A stretch of 46,434 nt of DNA from positions 1-46,434 of the forward strand of contig NZ_VKHP01000041.1 in the NCBI RefSeq assembly GCF_010811875.1, given 5' to 3'. Within the stretch, counting starts at the first letter, position 1, and each line of letters starts with the position of its first letter. Below are positions 26,876 to 35,418 of the stretch, piece by piece. Below the pieces are notes generated by a model. It had not been told where the DNA came from. It saw nothing but the letters and a program-made list of their open reading frames with translations, and searched no databases. Both the position numbers and the translations under genes were made by a program. Source of the DNA: Bradyrhizobium uaiense (GTDB taxonomy: Bacteria > Pseudomonadota > Alphaproteobacteria > Rhizobiales > Xanthobacteraceae).

Positions 26876-26992
26876 CCGTCATTCCGGGGCAGCCCGAAGG
26901 GCTGAGCCCGGAATCCATTCAACCGCGGCGCTTGCGGTCCGATGGATTCCGGGCTCTCGCTTCGCGAGCCCCGGAATGACGAGGGGATAGAG
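26876..26992. repeat. Intergenic palindromic repeat (GTCATTCCGGGG type)
   Basis: GTCATTCCGGGG at 26877 and CCCCGGAATGAC at its right end are inverted arms. An inner pair is formed by CCCGGAATCCATT and GGATTCCGGGC. There is no coding signal between the NTF2-like and LuxR-type genes. Confidence 0.8.
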
Positions 26993-27078
26993 CCGCTCCC
27001 ACCTCAATGGCCGCGGACGTCGCCGCTTCCACGCCCGCCACGTCGCTGATAGTCTTCCCGAAACACAGGGAGGACGCC

Positions 27079-27876
27079 ATGAAGGCAGATTTCGCCTTCA
27101 AAAGCTCTGTTATCAGCGACATCACGCCGGCGCTGCTGGCGATCGGCCGCGACGGCTTTCCGCAGGCGCTGATCGGCACGCTGCGCCGCGTCGCCGGTGT
27201 CGGGCACTGCATGGTGTTCTCGTTCACGGGCCCGCGATCCGCCGCGTGCCTGCTCGACGTCGGCAACATTCCGACCGGGCGCGATCTCGGCATCGCCTAT
27301 TCCGAACATTTCCATCAGGCCGACCCGAACCGCGATGCGGTGTTCGAAGGGCAGGCGCAGGCCGTGCCGATCGTGCTGCCGACCTTTGCCCGCCGCATGT
27401 ACAGCGACGGCTACCGTAAGATCTTCTTCGACGATTCCGACATCGTCGACAAATTCGCCTCCGCGATCTGGACCGGCGACACCTGCTTCTACGTCAATTT
27501 CTACCAGATCACCGAGCAGGGCCGCTTCAGCCGCGAGCAGATCGCGCGGCTCGCCGCGGTCGCGCCGGCGTTGACGGCGGCCGTGGCGCGGCACTTCCGG
27601 CACGATACGGCTGCGGACGTTGACCCGATCGAACGGCTGAAGACCCTGTTTGCGACCACTGAGCCGCTGGCAAGACTGACCGGGCGCGAGCAGGAAGTCT
27701 GCCTGCGCATCCTCTCGGGCCTCAGCTCGGAAGCGATCGCGGCCGATCTCGGCATCGGGCTGCATTCCGCCCTCACCTATCGCAAGCGGGCCTATGACAA
27801 GCTCGGCATCTCCTCGCAGAACGAGCTGTTCGCGATCGCGCTGCGGCTGATGGCGTCGGGACGCCGGCTGAATTGA
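27079..27876 (+). CDS. LuxR-type helix-turn-helix regulator
   Basis: A 265-residue regulator. The C-terminal 65 residues form a LuxR/GerE domain (LTGREQEVCLRILSGLSSEA, then YRKRAYDKLGISSQNELF). The N-terminal 190 residues are a mixed alpha/beta sensor region that starts ISDITPALLAIGRDGFPQAL. They lack the autoinducer-binding signature residues I would expect, so the signal is unknown. ATG 27079 has GGGAGGACGCC directly upstream. It precedes the P450 gene by about 107 bases, and the P450 is a likely target. Confidence 0.82.
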   Translation: MKADFAFKSSVISDITPALLAIGRDGFPQALIGTLRRVAGVGHCMVFSFTGPRSAACLLDVGNIPTGRDLGIAYSEHFHQADPNRDAVFEGQAQAVPIVLPTFARRMYSDGYRKIFFDDSDIVDKFASAIWTGDTCFYVNFYQITEQGRFSREQIARLAAVAPALTAAVARHFRHDTAADVDPIERLKTLFATTEPLARLTGREQEVCLRILSGLSSEAIAADLGIGLHSALTYRKRAYDKLGISSQNELFAIALRLMASGRRLN

Positions 27877-27983
27877 GGGTGCCTTGAGCGGTGGGCCTCT
27901 CTGTCCCAAACGATAGGGACAGACCGGCGACACCTGGGCGCCTATGCTTGGTCCGAAACCCGAGGCCACCCCGAGATCGCGCC

Positions 27984-29153
27984 GTGAGCACCGCACCCCA
28001 TTTCGACATCGACGTCCCTGCCTTCTGGCAGGACCCCTATCCGACGCTCGCACGCATGCGCAAGGAGGCGCCGATCGCCTTCGTGCCGCAGCTGGGCAGC
28101 ACGCTGCTGTGCAACCGCGACGATATCTTCGTCTCCGAAAAGCAGATCGACGTGTTCTCATCGCACCAGCCCGAAGGGCTGATGAACAAATTGATGGGCC
28201 ACAACATGATGCGCAAGGACGGCGATGCGCACATGAACGAGCGCAAGGCGATCTTCCCGGCGATCTCGCCGAAGACCGTCAGATCGCACTGGACCGCGCA
28301 ATTCGCCGGACACGCAACCCGCATCCTCGACGAGTTGAAGCCGGATGGGGTGGTCGATTTCGTGCAGGCCTTCGCGCTGCCGTTCTCGGCCGAATGCCTG
28401 AAATCGATCACCGGCCTCACCAACATGCGCTTCCAGGACATGAACGCCTGGTCCCAGGGCATGATCGACGGCATCGCCAACTACGTCGGCGATCCCGCGA
28501 TCGAGGCGCGCTGCCATGCCGCAACCTCGGGCATCGACGCTGCGATCGACGACATGGTGCCCAGGCTGCGCAAGACGCCCGACCTCAGCCTGCTCGGCGT
28601 GCTGCTGCAAACCGACATGCCGATGGAGAGCGTGCGCGCCAACATCAAGCTTGCGATCTCGGGTGGCCAGAACGAGCCGCGCGACGCGATCGCCGGCACG
28701 GTATGGGCGCTCTTGACCCATCCCGACCAGCTCGCGCTGGCGACCGGCGGCACGGTCCCATGGTTGCAGGTGTTCGAGGAATATGCGCGCTGGATCTCGC
28801 CGATCGGGATGTCGCCGCGGCGGATCGCAAAGCCGTGGACGATCCGGGACATCGCGTTCGAACCCAATGAACGCGTGTTCCTGATGTTCGGCTCGGCGAA
28901 CCGCGACGAGAAGCATTTCAGCGAGCCCGACAGGTTCGACGTCCGCCGCGACGCCAGCAAGAGCATCGCGTTCGGCGCCGGTCCGCATTTCTGCGCCGGC
29001 GCCTGGGCCTCACGCGCCATGGTCGCCGACGTCGCACTGCCCGCGATCTTCAACCGGCTGACGAATCTGCGCCTGATCGAGGGCCAGCCGGCCCGGGTCG
29101 GCGGCTGGGCGTTCCGCGGCCTGCTGGACTTGCCGGTGACGTGGGACCGCTAG
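27984..29153 (+). CDS. Cytochrome P450
   Basis: A heme monooxygenase of 389 residues, the usual soluble bacterial P450 size. The heme loop is FGAGPHFCAGAW with the thiolate Cys337, the K-helix ExxR is in FEEYARW, and the PERF-like segment is in PDRFDVRRD. The I-helix region ISGGQNEPRDAI lacks the usual acid-threonine pair (A/G-Gx-D/E-T), which alters oxygen activation or suits a peroxygenase-like use. The start is GTG 27984 (STAPHFDIDVP), after which the normal P450 N-terminus follows. No ferredoxin gene is adjacent. Confidence 0.9.
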   Translation: MSTAPHFDIDVPAFWQDPYPTLARMRKEAPIAFVPQLGSTLLCNRDDIFVSEKQIDVFSSHQPEGLMNKLMGHNMMRKDGDAHMNERKAIFPAISPKTVRSHWTAQFAGHATRILDELKPDGVVDFVQAFALPFSAECLKSITGLTNMRFQDMNAWSQGMIDGIANYVGDPAIEARCHAATSGIDAAIDDMVPRLRKTPDLSLLGVLLQTDMPMESVRANIKLAISGGQNEPRDAIAGTVWALLTHPDQLALATGGTVPWLQVFEEYARWISPIGMSPRRIAKPWTIRDIAFEPNERVFLMFGSANRDEKHFSEPDRFDVRRDASKSIAFGAGPHFCAGAWASRAMVADVALPAIFNRLTNLRLIEGQPARVGGWAFRGLLDLPVTWDR

Positions 29154-29422
29154 GCAAGCGCCGCCGAGTCCTGGAAAGCGCAGGGTCCGGCTCGCGCCGG
29201 ATCTGTGCAAGCACAGCAATACAGACACATCGAAACATGAATTCCGGCGGGTTCCACCGCCGGTGCGGGCGCGGCCGCGATCGGCAAATCCGCGTCCTGC
29301 CGCGCTGCGTCACCGTGCCGCCGCAACCGGTCGGACGGCTGTTATCACACTGTCATGAATCCATTTCAATCCGCCGTTATTGATGAAACTGCAGTCAGTT
29401 GAGCGGTCATAAGGGATTTCAG

Positions 29423-29818
29423 ATGAACCCGAATACCAATGGTAGCAGCCACGATACCGCCTTCCACCATGACGCCCCCGAACAGGATTCCGAGGAAGGC
29501 GGCGGCATCAACAAGACGGTTGCGGTTGTCGCGGTGGTGGCTGTGGGCGCTGCCGTGTTCGAAGCTGCCCTGCTGCCGGGACTTGCACTCGGCGTTGCCG
29601 CAGTCGCGGCGCCGAAATATCTGCCGAAGCTGGCCGGTGCGCTCAACCCGCTCTTCAAATCCACGGTTCGCGGCACCTACAAGTTTGCGCAGAAGTCGCG
29701 CGAGATGTTTGCCGAAGCGCATGAGCAGGTGAACGACATCGTCGCGGAAGTGAAGGCCGAAGGCCAGGCGCGGGAAAAGGCGGCGGCGACAGAGGGCCGG
29801 ACCCACTCCGCGGCCTGA
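29423..29818 (+). CDS. DUF5132-family membrane protein
   Basis: A 131-residue protein. It has an acidic, disordered N-terminus of about 35 residues (EQDSEEGGG), then a hydrophobic helix pair (TVAVVAVVAVGAAVFEAALL and LALGVAAVAAP), then an amphipathic C-terminal helix region (EMFAEAHEQVNDIVAEVKAE). It is typical of DUF5132 proteins, unknown function. ATG 29423 has AAGGGA upstream. It is the first gene of a same-strand cluster with the HMA2-like protein, P-type ATPase, EcsC and DUF445 genes. Magnetosome-like or envelope roles have no support here. Confidence 0.8.
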   Translation: MNPNTNGSSHDTAFHHDAPEQDSEEGGGINKTVAVVAVVAVGAAVFEAALLPGLALGVAAVAAPKYLPKLAGALNPLFKSTVRGTYKFAQKSREMFAEAHEQVNDIVAEVKAEGQAREKAAATEGRTHSAA

Positions 29819-29966
29819 GCTGGGCGTCAAACGCTCAGGATACGAGGCGACGACACGTGCCGGCGACCGTCCGTGCGATGGTGAGACCGGCGCTGCAGGC
29901 AATCGTGTTTGACGACGGCATCATGCACGTCCCGCGCCGGCGTTCGAATGCTGTTAGAGGACTACG

Positions 29967-30524
29967 ATGACCAAGATGAAGCTGCAGATTGCGCATCAGG
30001 TTCCGGGCCGGATTCGCATGAAGGTGCCGTCGGCCAAGGAAAACCCCGAGCTTCTCGAACAGATCAAGCAGACCTTCAGCGTCATTCCCGGCATCGAGCA
30101 GGTCATCGTCAACCCGGCGACGGGGAGCATCGTGCTGCACTACGACACCGACCGGCACAACGAATTTCACGGCCGGCTGGAGCATCACACCGGCGGCCAC
30201 TTCAAGCCACCGGCCAATGAAATTGACGCGCTGGCGACCAAGATCGGGCAGGAAGCCGAGTACCTCGCCGAGCATTCGCATACGGCCAGGGTCGTCGTCG
30301 ACTTCTTCAAGGACTTCGACAACGGGATCAAGGTCGCCACCGGAAACGTGGTCGATCTGAAGATCCTGCTCGCCGCGGGCATTGCCGGCTTCACCATCTT
30401 CGAGGTCGGCGCCAATGCGGCGACGCCGGTTTGGGTCACGCTGGCGATCTTTGCACTCAACCACATGATTCAGGCCAACATGCGCGACGCGGAAGACGCG
30501 GAGCCGGAAGGCGCGAAGGCCTGA
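29967..30524 (+). CDS. HMA2-like membrane protein
   Basis: A 185-residue protein. Residues about 1-100 form an HMA_2-type ferredoxin-like domain (IAHQVPGRIRMKVPS and VIVNPATGSIVLHYD), without the CXXC of classic metal-binding HMA domains. After a charged linker come two hydrophobic segments (about 125-165). AGAGGA precedes the ATG. The next gene, a P-type ATPase, begins with a related PGRIRLSIPAL segment, so the two HMA-like domains probably interact or were duplicated. The link to metal handling is inferred. Confidence 0.8.
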   Translation: MTKMKLQIAHQVPGRIRMKVPSAKENPELLEQIKQTFSVIPGIEQVIVNPATGSIVLHYDTDRHNEFHGRLEHHTGGHFKPPANEIDALATKIGQEAEYLAEHSHTARVVVDFFKDFDNGIKVATGNVVDLKILLAAGIAGFTIFEVGANAATPVWVTLAIFALNHMIQANMRDAEDAEPEGAKA

Positions 30525-30550
30525 CCCGCCGGGGGCGAGAGTGCAAATTC

Positions 30551-32668
30551 ATGGACTTCCGCTTCTGCCACTCCATGCCAGGGCGCATTCGTCTCAGCAT
30601 TCCCGCGCTCGGGCAAAATCACAAGCTCGGTGAGAGCTGCCTCCGGTGGCTGAGGGCGCAGGACGGCATCAGGACCGCGCGGATCAATTACGACTGCGCG
30701 AGCCTCGTGCTGGAATACGATCCGGCCCACGAGCAACGGCTGCTCATGCTGCTCAACAGCTTCAAGTGCATGAGCCTGGCCGACCTCAAGGCGCTCTGCG
30801 CAAGCGCCGTGCAGGATGCGGGTCCGCCACGCGCCAGCGTACCTGAGGTCTCCAGGCGCTCGCCTTTGGCGCTGCCGACGCTGTCGCTGTTCATGGCGTT
30901 CAGCGCCAATCCGGTGATCGCGGCGATCAACATGCCGCTGATGCTCTGGAACGCGATCCCGATCGCCAAGCGCGCTTGGAAGGTCTGGGCGAACGAGAGC
31001 CGGCTGAACATCGATGTGCTCGATACGCTCGCGATCAGCGCGTCGGTGGTCCAGGGTAACCCGCTGGCCGGCTGCATCGTCACCTGGCTGATCAAGCTCG
31101 GCGACTGGATCCGCGACCTGACCGCCGCGGGCTCGCGGCGGGCGATCAACGAGCTGCTCGAATTCCAGTCGAAGACGGCCTGGCTGCTGCGCGACGGCGA
31201 GGTGGTGTCGATCCCCGCAGCCGAACTGCAGAACGGCGACATCGTCGTGGTGTATCCCGGCGAGATGATCCCGGTCGACGGCGAGATCATCGACGGCTCC
31301 GCCACCATCGACCAGAAGACCATCACGGGCGAAGGCCTGCCGGTGCATCGCGGCAAGGGCGAAGCCGCCTTTGCTGCCACCGTGATCCGCGAAGGCCAGA
31401 TCACGCTGCGTGCGCTGCGCGTCGGGACCGCGACCACCGCGGGCCAGATCGTGCGGCTGATCGAATCCGCGCCGATCGGCGACACCCGCATGCAGAACCA
31501 TGCCGAACGCTTCGCCGATCGGCTGGTGACGCCGACGCTGGCGCTTGCCACCGGCACCGCGATGGTTTCGGGCGACTTCAACCGCTTCCTGTCGCTCGTC
31601 ATCGTCGACTACGGCACCGGCATCCGGGTCGCGGCGCCAACCTCGGTGTTGTCCTCGATGACCCTGGCCGCCCGCACCGGCATGATCATCAAGAGCGGCG
31701 GCCACATGGAGAAGCTCGCCGGGATCGACACCATGGTGTTCGACAAGACCGGCACCCTCACCCACGGCACGCCAGCCGTCATCGACGTGATCTCCTATCA
31801 GAGGCAAATCACGCCGAACCATCTGCTCGGGCTCGCCGCAGCCGCCGAGACCAAGCTGCAACATCCGGTCGCCGAAGCGTTGCGCACGCGGGCCCGGCAG
31901 CTCGCGGTGAACATTCCGCCGTGCAACGAGACCACCTACCGCCTCGGCCTCGGTGTCGAGGGCCAGGTCAACGGCTACTACGTCCATGTCGGCAACCAGC
32001 GCTTCATGCGCCAGAGCGAGATCGCGGTCGACGCCTCGGTGCTCGATCGCGCGGCACTCGACGAGCGCGGCTATTCGAGCCTCTATATCGCGGTGGACGG
32101 CAAGCTCCCGGGCCTCGTGCCCTATTCAGACGAGATTCGCGAGGAGAGCCGTTCGGTGATCCAGCGGCTGCATGCGCTGGGCGTCAAGAACAGCATCATG
32201 CTGACCGGCGACAACGCAGTCGTGGCGCGCGCCGTCTGCGAGAATCTGGGGTTGACCGAGCACTTCGCCGACATGCTGCCGGCCGACAAGGCCGGTGTCA
32301 TCCAGGAGCTGCAGCGCCAGGGGCGCAGGGTCGCGATGGTCGGCGACGGCATCAACGATTCCCCGGCGCTCAGCTTCGCCGATGTCGGCATCGCCATGAA
32401 GCATGGCGCCGAGGTCACCCACGAATCCGCCGACGTCATCCTGATGGAGGATTCGCTCTGGAAGCTCGTCAAGGCGGTCGAGATCTCGCAAGGCGCCGTC
32501 AGCCTGATCAAGCAGAACTATGCCATCGTCGCCGCGCTCAACACGCTGGCGCTCGGCCTCGCTTTGCCCGGCGGCCTGATCACGCCCGAGGTCACAGCGC
32601 TGATTAGCAACGGCTCGGCGATCCTGGCGAGCTTCAACGGCATACGGCCAATTCTTAGGTATCAATGA
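30551..32668 (+). CDS. P1B-type ATPase with HMA2 N-terminus, lacking CPC motif
   Basis: A membrane ATPase of 705 residues that probably moves a metal or another cation. All core motifs are present: TGEG (259-262), the phosphorylated DKTGTLT (Asp398), LQHPVAEAL and VGDGINDSPAL. The N-terminal HMA2 segment is at about 1-85. In the membrane helix that normally holds CPC, this protein has DYGTGIRVAAPT (353-364), so the usual cysteine metal ligands are gone. It overlaps the EcsC gene start by four bases. There is no clear ribosome site at ATG 30551. The substrate is open. Confidence 0.88.
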   Translation: MDFRFCHSMPGRIRLSIPALGQNHKLGESCLRWLRAQDGIRTARINYDCASLVLEYDPAHEQRLLMLLNSFKCMSLADLKALCASAVQDAGPPRASVPEVSRRSPLALPTLSLFMAFSANPVIAAINMPLMLWNAIPIAKRAWKVWANESRLNIDVLDTLAISASVVQGNPLAGCIVTWLIKLGDWIRDLTAAGSRRAINELLEFQSKTAWLLRDGEVVSIPAAELQNGDIVVVYPGEMIPVDGEIIDGSATIDQKTITGEGLPVHRGKGEAAFAATVIREGQITLRALRVGTATTAGQIVRLIESAPIGDTRMQNHAERFADRLVTPTLALATGTAMVSGDFNRFLSLVIVDYGTGIRVAAPTSVLSSMTLAARTGMIIKSGGHMEKLAGIDTMVFDKTGTLTHGTPAVIDVISYQRQITPNHLLGLAAAAETKLQHPVAEALRTRARQLAVNIPPCNETTYRLGLGVEGQVNGYYVHVGNQRFMRQSEIAVDASVLDRAALDERGYSSLYIAVDGKLPGLVPYSDEIREESRSVIQRLHALGVKNSIMLTGDNAVVARAVCENLGLTEHFADMLPADKAGVIQELQRQGRRVAMVGDGINDSPALSFADVGIAMKHGAEVTHESADVILMEDSLWKLVKAVEISQGAVSLIKQNYAIVAALNTLALGLALPGGLITPEVTALISNGSAILASFNGIRPILRYQ

Positions 32669-33504
32669 GCCAGGATGTCACCCAGCTCGTTGTTCTCCCT
32701 CCCGGCGATCACGCCGCGCTACAAGCCGCAGTCAAGACGCTGGAGGGCTCCAACCTCGCGGCAAGGATCGCCGACTATGCGGGCATCCCCGTCAATCGCG
32801 TCCTCAATCTCTTGCCGAAGGCCGCCAACCGCCAGCTCAGCGGGCTGGTGCGCACGGCAGTGATGAAGGGACTGGAAGTTGCCGTCGACACGCTCGACGA
32901 GAAGCCGCCCCCCACACCCGCGATCACCTTTTCGTCGTTTCTCGCCGGCGTAACCGGAGGCGTCAGCGGCCTGTTCGGCTTCGGTGCGCTGGCGGTCGAA
33001 CTTCCCCTGACGACGACATTGATGCTGCGCGCGATTGCCGAAATCGCAAGGCACCAGGGTGAAGATCTCTCCAGGATCGAGGCAAGGCTCGCCTGTCTCG
33101 AAGTGTTCGCCTATGGCACCAAGCGGACGGACGACAGCATCGACGTCGGCTATTACGCCGCCCGCGCCCTGATCAGCAAATACACCAGCGACGCCGCCGC
33201 CTATATCCTGGAGCGCGGCGCGGTCGATGCCTCCGCCCCCGTGATCTCCAACCTGGTCAGCGAAATCGTCTCCCGGTTCGGGCTGGTGGTCTCGGACAAG
33301 GCCGCGGCCGGCGCGGTCCCGATCATCGGCGCGGCGTTCGGCGCGACCGTCAACGTCATCTTCATGGACCATTTCCAGAAGATCGCGAAGGGACACTTCA
33401 CCGTGCGCCGGCTGGAGCGGGTCCATGGCAGCGCCGGTGTTCGGCAACATTATGCGGCGATCGCGGCCGGGCTCGCGCCGCGGCGCGGCGTCGCGACGGC
33501 ATGA
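32665..33504 (+). CDS. EcsC-family protein
   Basis: A 279-residue protein of the EcsC family (PF12787), in which the ecs operon of Bacillus encodes an ABC-linked membrane protein. Its ATG overlaps the ATPase stop (ATGA), so the two are translationally coupled. The central segment FSSFLAGVTGGVSGLFGFGA is glycine-rich and hydrophobic, followed by a long helical region. Membrane association is likely. Function in bacteria outside the ecs operon is unknown; here it probably assists the ATPase or stabilises the membrane. Confidence 0.85.
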   Translation: MSQDVTQLVVLPPGDHAALQAAVKTLEGSNLAARIADYAGIPVNRVLNLLPKAANRQLSGLVRTAVMKGLEVAVDTLDEKPPPTPAITFSSFLAGVTGGVSGLFGFGALAVELPLTTTLMLRAIAEIARHQGEDLSRIEARLACLEVFAYGTKRTDDSIDVGYYAARALISKYTSDAAAYILERGAVDASAPVISNLVSEIVSRFGLVVSDKAAAGAVPIIGAAFGATVNVIFMDHFQKIAKGHFTVRRLERVHGSAGVRQHYAAIAAGLAPRRGVATA

Positions 33505-33519
33505 GGCTTTTAGCAGCAA

Positions 33520-34767
33520 TTGGACATCGGCGCCGTGCTTCCGCCTGAGGACACCAGGCTGCGCGACCTCCGTCGCATGCGGGCGCTGGCCACAGCGCTG
33601 CTCGTGCTCATGCTGCTGGTTTTTCTCGCGACCTCGATGGCCCAGCCGCACTGGCCGTGGCTGGCCTATCCGCGCGCCTTCGCCGAGGCCGGCATGATCG
33701 GCGCCTGCGCCGACTGGTTCGCCGTCGTCGCGCTGTTCCGACATCCGCTCGGCATCCCGATTCCGCACACTGCGATCGTGCCGCAGAGCAAGCAGCGCAT
33801 CGCGGACGCGCTGGGCCGCTTCATCGCCAACAACTTCCTGTCGCCCCGCGTGGTCGGCGATCGCATCCGCGACGTCGACATCGCCGGCTGGGCGGCGCAA
33901 TGGATCGAGCGGCCGTCGCACGCCCGCAGCGCGGCACAGCGCACGGTCTCGGCGGTCCATCAGGCGCTGCAGGCCACGCCGAGCGCCGACCTCAACGCCT
34001 TCCTGACCTGCCGGACACGGCAAGGGATCGCTGCCGTTCCCGCAGCGCCGCTGGCGTCGCGCGTGCTGGCGCTGTTGTGGGCGCATGGTGACGCACAGGC
34101 GCTCGTCGAGCGCCTGATCGCATCCGGGAGCATAGCGCTTGCCAACAACAAGGAAACCATCCGCAAGAAGGTCTCGCAGCGTTCCTACCGCTTCGTGCCG
34201 AAATGGGTCGATGGCATCGTCGCCGACCGCGTCATCTCGGGCATCAGCCAGACCCTCGACGAGATGCGCGAGCCGAACCATCCCTGGCGGGTCGAACTCA
34301 AGGCCGAGATCGAGCGCCTGATCGATCGGCTCGCCACCGATCCCGAATACCTCGCCAAAGGCGAGCAGCTGAAGCAGAACATGCTGGGTAATCCCGCGGT
34401 AATCCGGCAGATCGACGCGATGTGGCAAGCCATCGAAACGCGGCTGAACTCCGCGGCGACCACGGCCGCAATCGCGGACACGATCGAAACCGGCCTGATC
34501 TCGGTCGCCGCGCGGGTCCGTGACGATGCCGACATGCGCGACCGCATCAACCGCTGGCTTCGCGTTGCGGCACTGCGCGCCGTCGCATCGCGGCGACAGG
34601 AGATCGCGGCCTTCATCCGCAAGGTGGTCGAGAACTGGGACACCGAAACGCTGATCATGCGGATCGAACTGCAGGTCGGACGCGACCTGCAGTTCATCCG
34701 GATCAACGGAACCGTCGTCGGAGGGCTCGTCGGCCTCGTGATCTTCTCCGCCTCGCGCTGGCTCTAA
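33520..34767 (+). CDS. DUF445-family membrane protein
   Basis: A 415-residue protein. It has an N-terminal hydrophobic segment (residues about 22-45), then a DUF445 core starting MIGACADWFAVVALFRHPLG and IPHTAIVPQSKQRIADALG, a long helical soluble part, and a C-terminal membrane helix (VVGGLVGLVIFSAS). It is the normal length for the family. The start used is TTG 33520, 15 bases after EcsC; another start cannot be excluded. DUF445 proteins have no firm function. The short gap suggests that it belongs to the same operon. Confidence 0.82.
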   Translation: MDIGAVLPPEDTRLRDLRRMRALATALLVLMLLVFLATSMAQPHWPWLAYPRAFAEAGMIGACADWFAVVALFRHPLGIPIPHTAIVPQSKQRIADALGRFIANNFLSPRVVGDRIRDVDIAGWAAQWIERPSHARSAAQRTVSAVHQALQATPSADLNAFLTCRTRQGIAAVPAAPLASRVLALLWAHGDAQALVERLIASGSIALANNKETIRKKVSQRSYRFVPKWVDGIVADRVISGISQTLDEMREPNHPWRVELKAEIERLIDRLATDPEYLAKGEQLKQNMLGNPAVIRQIDAMWQAIETRLNSAATTAAIADTIETGLISVAARVRDDADMRDRINRWLRVAALRAVASRRQEIAAFIRKVVENWDTETLIMRIELQVGRDLQFIRINGTVVGGLVGLVIFSASRWL

Positions 34768-34872
34768 AGCGGGATAACGTTTCTGCGAATCGTCATCCCG
34801 CTTTAGCTCTTTGATTTGAGCATGATCTTATCGGAAAACCGCTGCACACTTTTCCGGATCATGCTGTAACGC
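34768..34872. repeat. Intergenic repeat with hairpins after DUF445
   Basis: AGCGGGATAACG and CGTCATCCCGCTTT form one hairpin pair. Further on, GAGCATGATCTTATCGGAAA and TTTTCCGGATCATGC pair again. This is a common Bradyrhizobium intergenic element. It may work as a terminator for the DUF445 operon. Confidence 0.7.
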
Positions 34873-34884
34873 GTTCGCCCTGAA

Positions 34885-35085
34885 TCAGGGAAAGCGAATC
34901 CGCAGCAGTGGCAACTGCTGGAGCTTGTCGAGCAGGCGCACGATCTGGCCTGCCGCCATGCCGAGGCAGGCGAGGATGAAGTGGCGGCGGGTCAAGCCGC
35001 GCTCGCGGTCCACGAATTGCTGGCGCTGAAGACGCGGTTCGGGAGGAGCTTGCGTACGCAGGGCAGGAAGCGTCGTCATCTGCAT
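34885..35085 (-). CDS. Small hypothetical protein with a twin-arginine-like region
   Basis: A 66-residue protein. It has a Pro/Arg/Gln-rich N-terminus, then TRRHFILACLGMAAGQIV, which resembles a twin-arginine signal or a short membrane helix. Its ATG (35083-35085) overlaps the TGA of the preceding ORF in a TGATG junction, which indicates translational coupling. I do not recognise a family. The last ten residues are basic and hydrophobic. Confidence 0.5.
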   Translation of the reverse strand: MQMTTLPALRTQAPPEPRLQRQQFVDRERGLTRRHFILACLGMAAGQIVRLLDKLQQLPLLRIRFP

Positions 35086-35418
35086 CAGCCGATCGGAATG
35101 CGGATTTCCGGCGCCGCGGTCATCTGCTCGATCGTGGTGTCGAACGACAGGCAATCCGGATTCTCGCCCGGCGTCCGGCGCAGGGTCTCGGCCAATTGCT
35201 CCTGCTCCAGCAGGAACGAGCGGCCGTCGCGCAGGCGGGCGTAGGCGGCCCACGGCACGAATTTGGTGAACGGAAACCGGAAGCCCTCGCGCGGCGACAC
35301 GTCGATGTTCAGGCCGGAGACGAACAGGACATTCTTGGTCGCTCCCGATACCGGTCGGGAACGGTAGATGCCGTTGTTGACGGTTATGTGAATGCGGCAG
35401 CCGGGTGGAGAGCTCAGC
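35085..35418 (-). CDS. Hypothetical ORF without a normal start codon
   Basis: The codons of about 110 residues before the TGA at 35085-35087 have strong GC-third-position bias (for example FRFPFTKFVPWAAYARLRDG), so the frame is coding. It begins just inside the end of the aldolase-like gene, but no ATG, GTG or TTG is found near its front end. The first GTG, about 105 bases in, lies in the IDVSPREG region. Either the gene starts inside, or its 5' part has been lost by deletion and this is a remnant. No family was recognised. Confidence 0.4.

Noticed and set aside
34800..34835. TTGATTTGAGCATGATC as an FNR-type box
   Set aside because: Second half does not match ATCAA with the correct spacing, and it belongs to a dispersed repeat.
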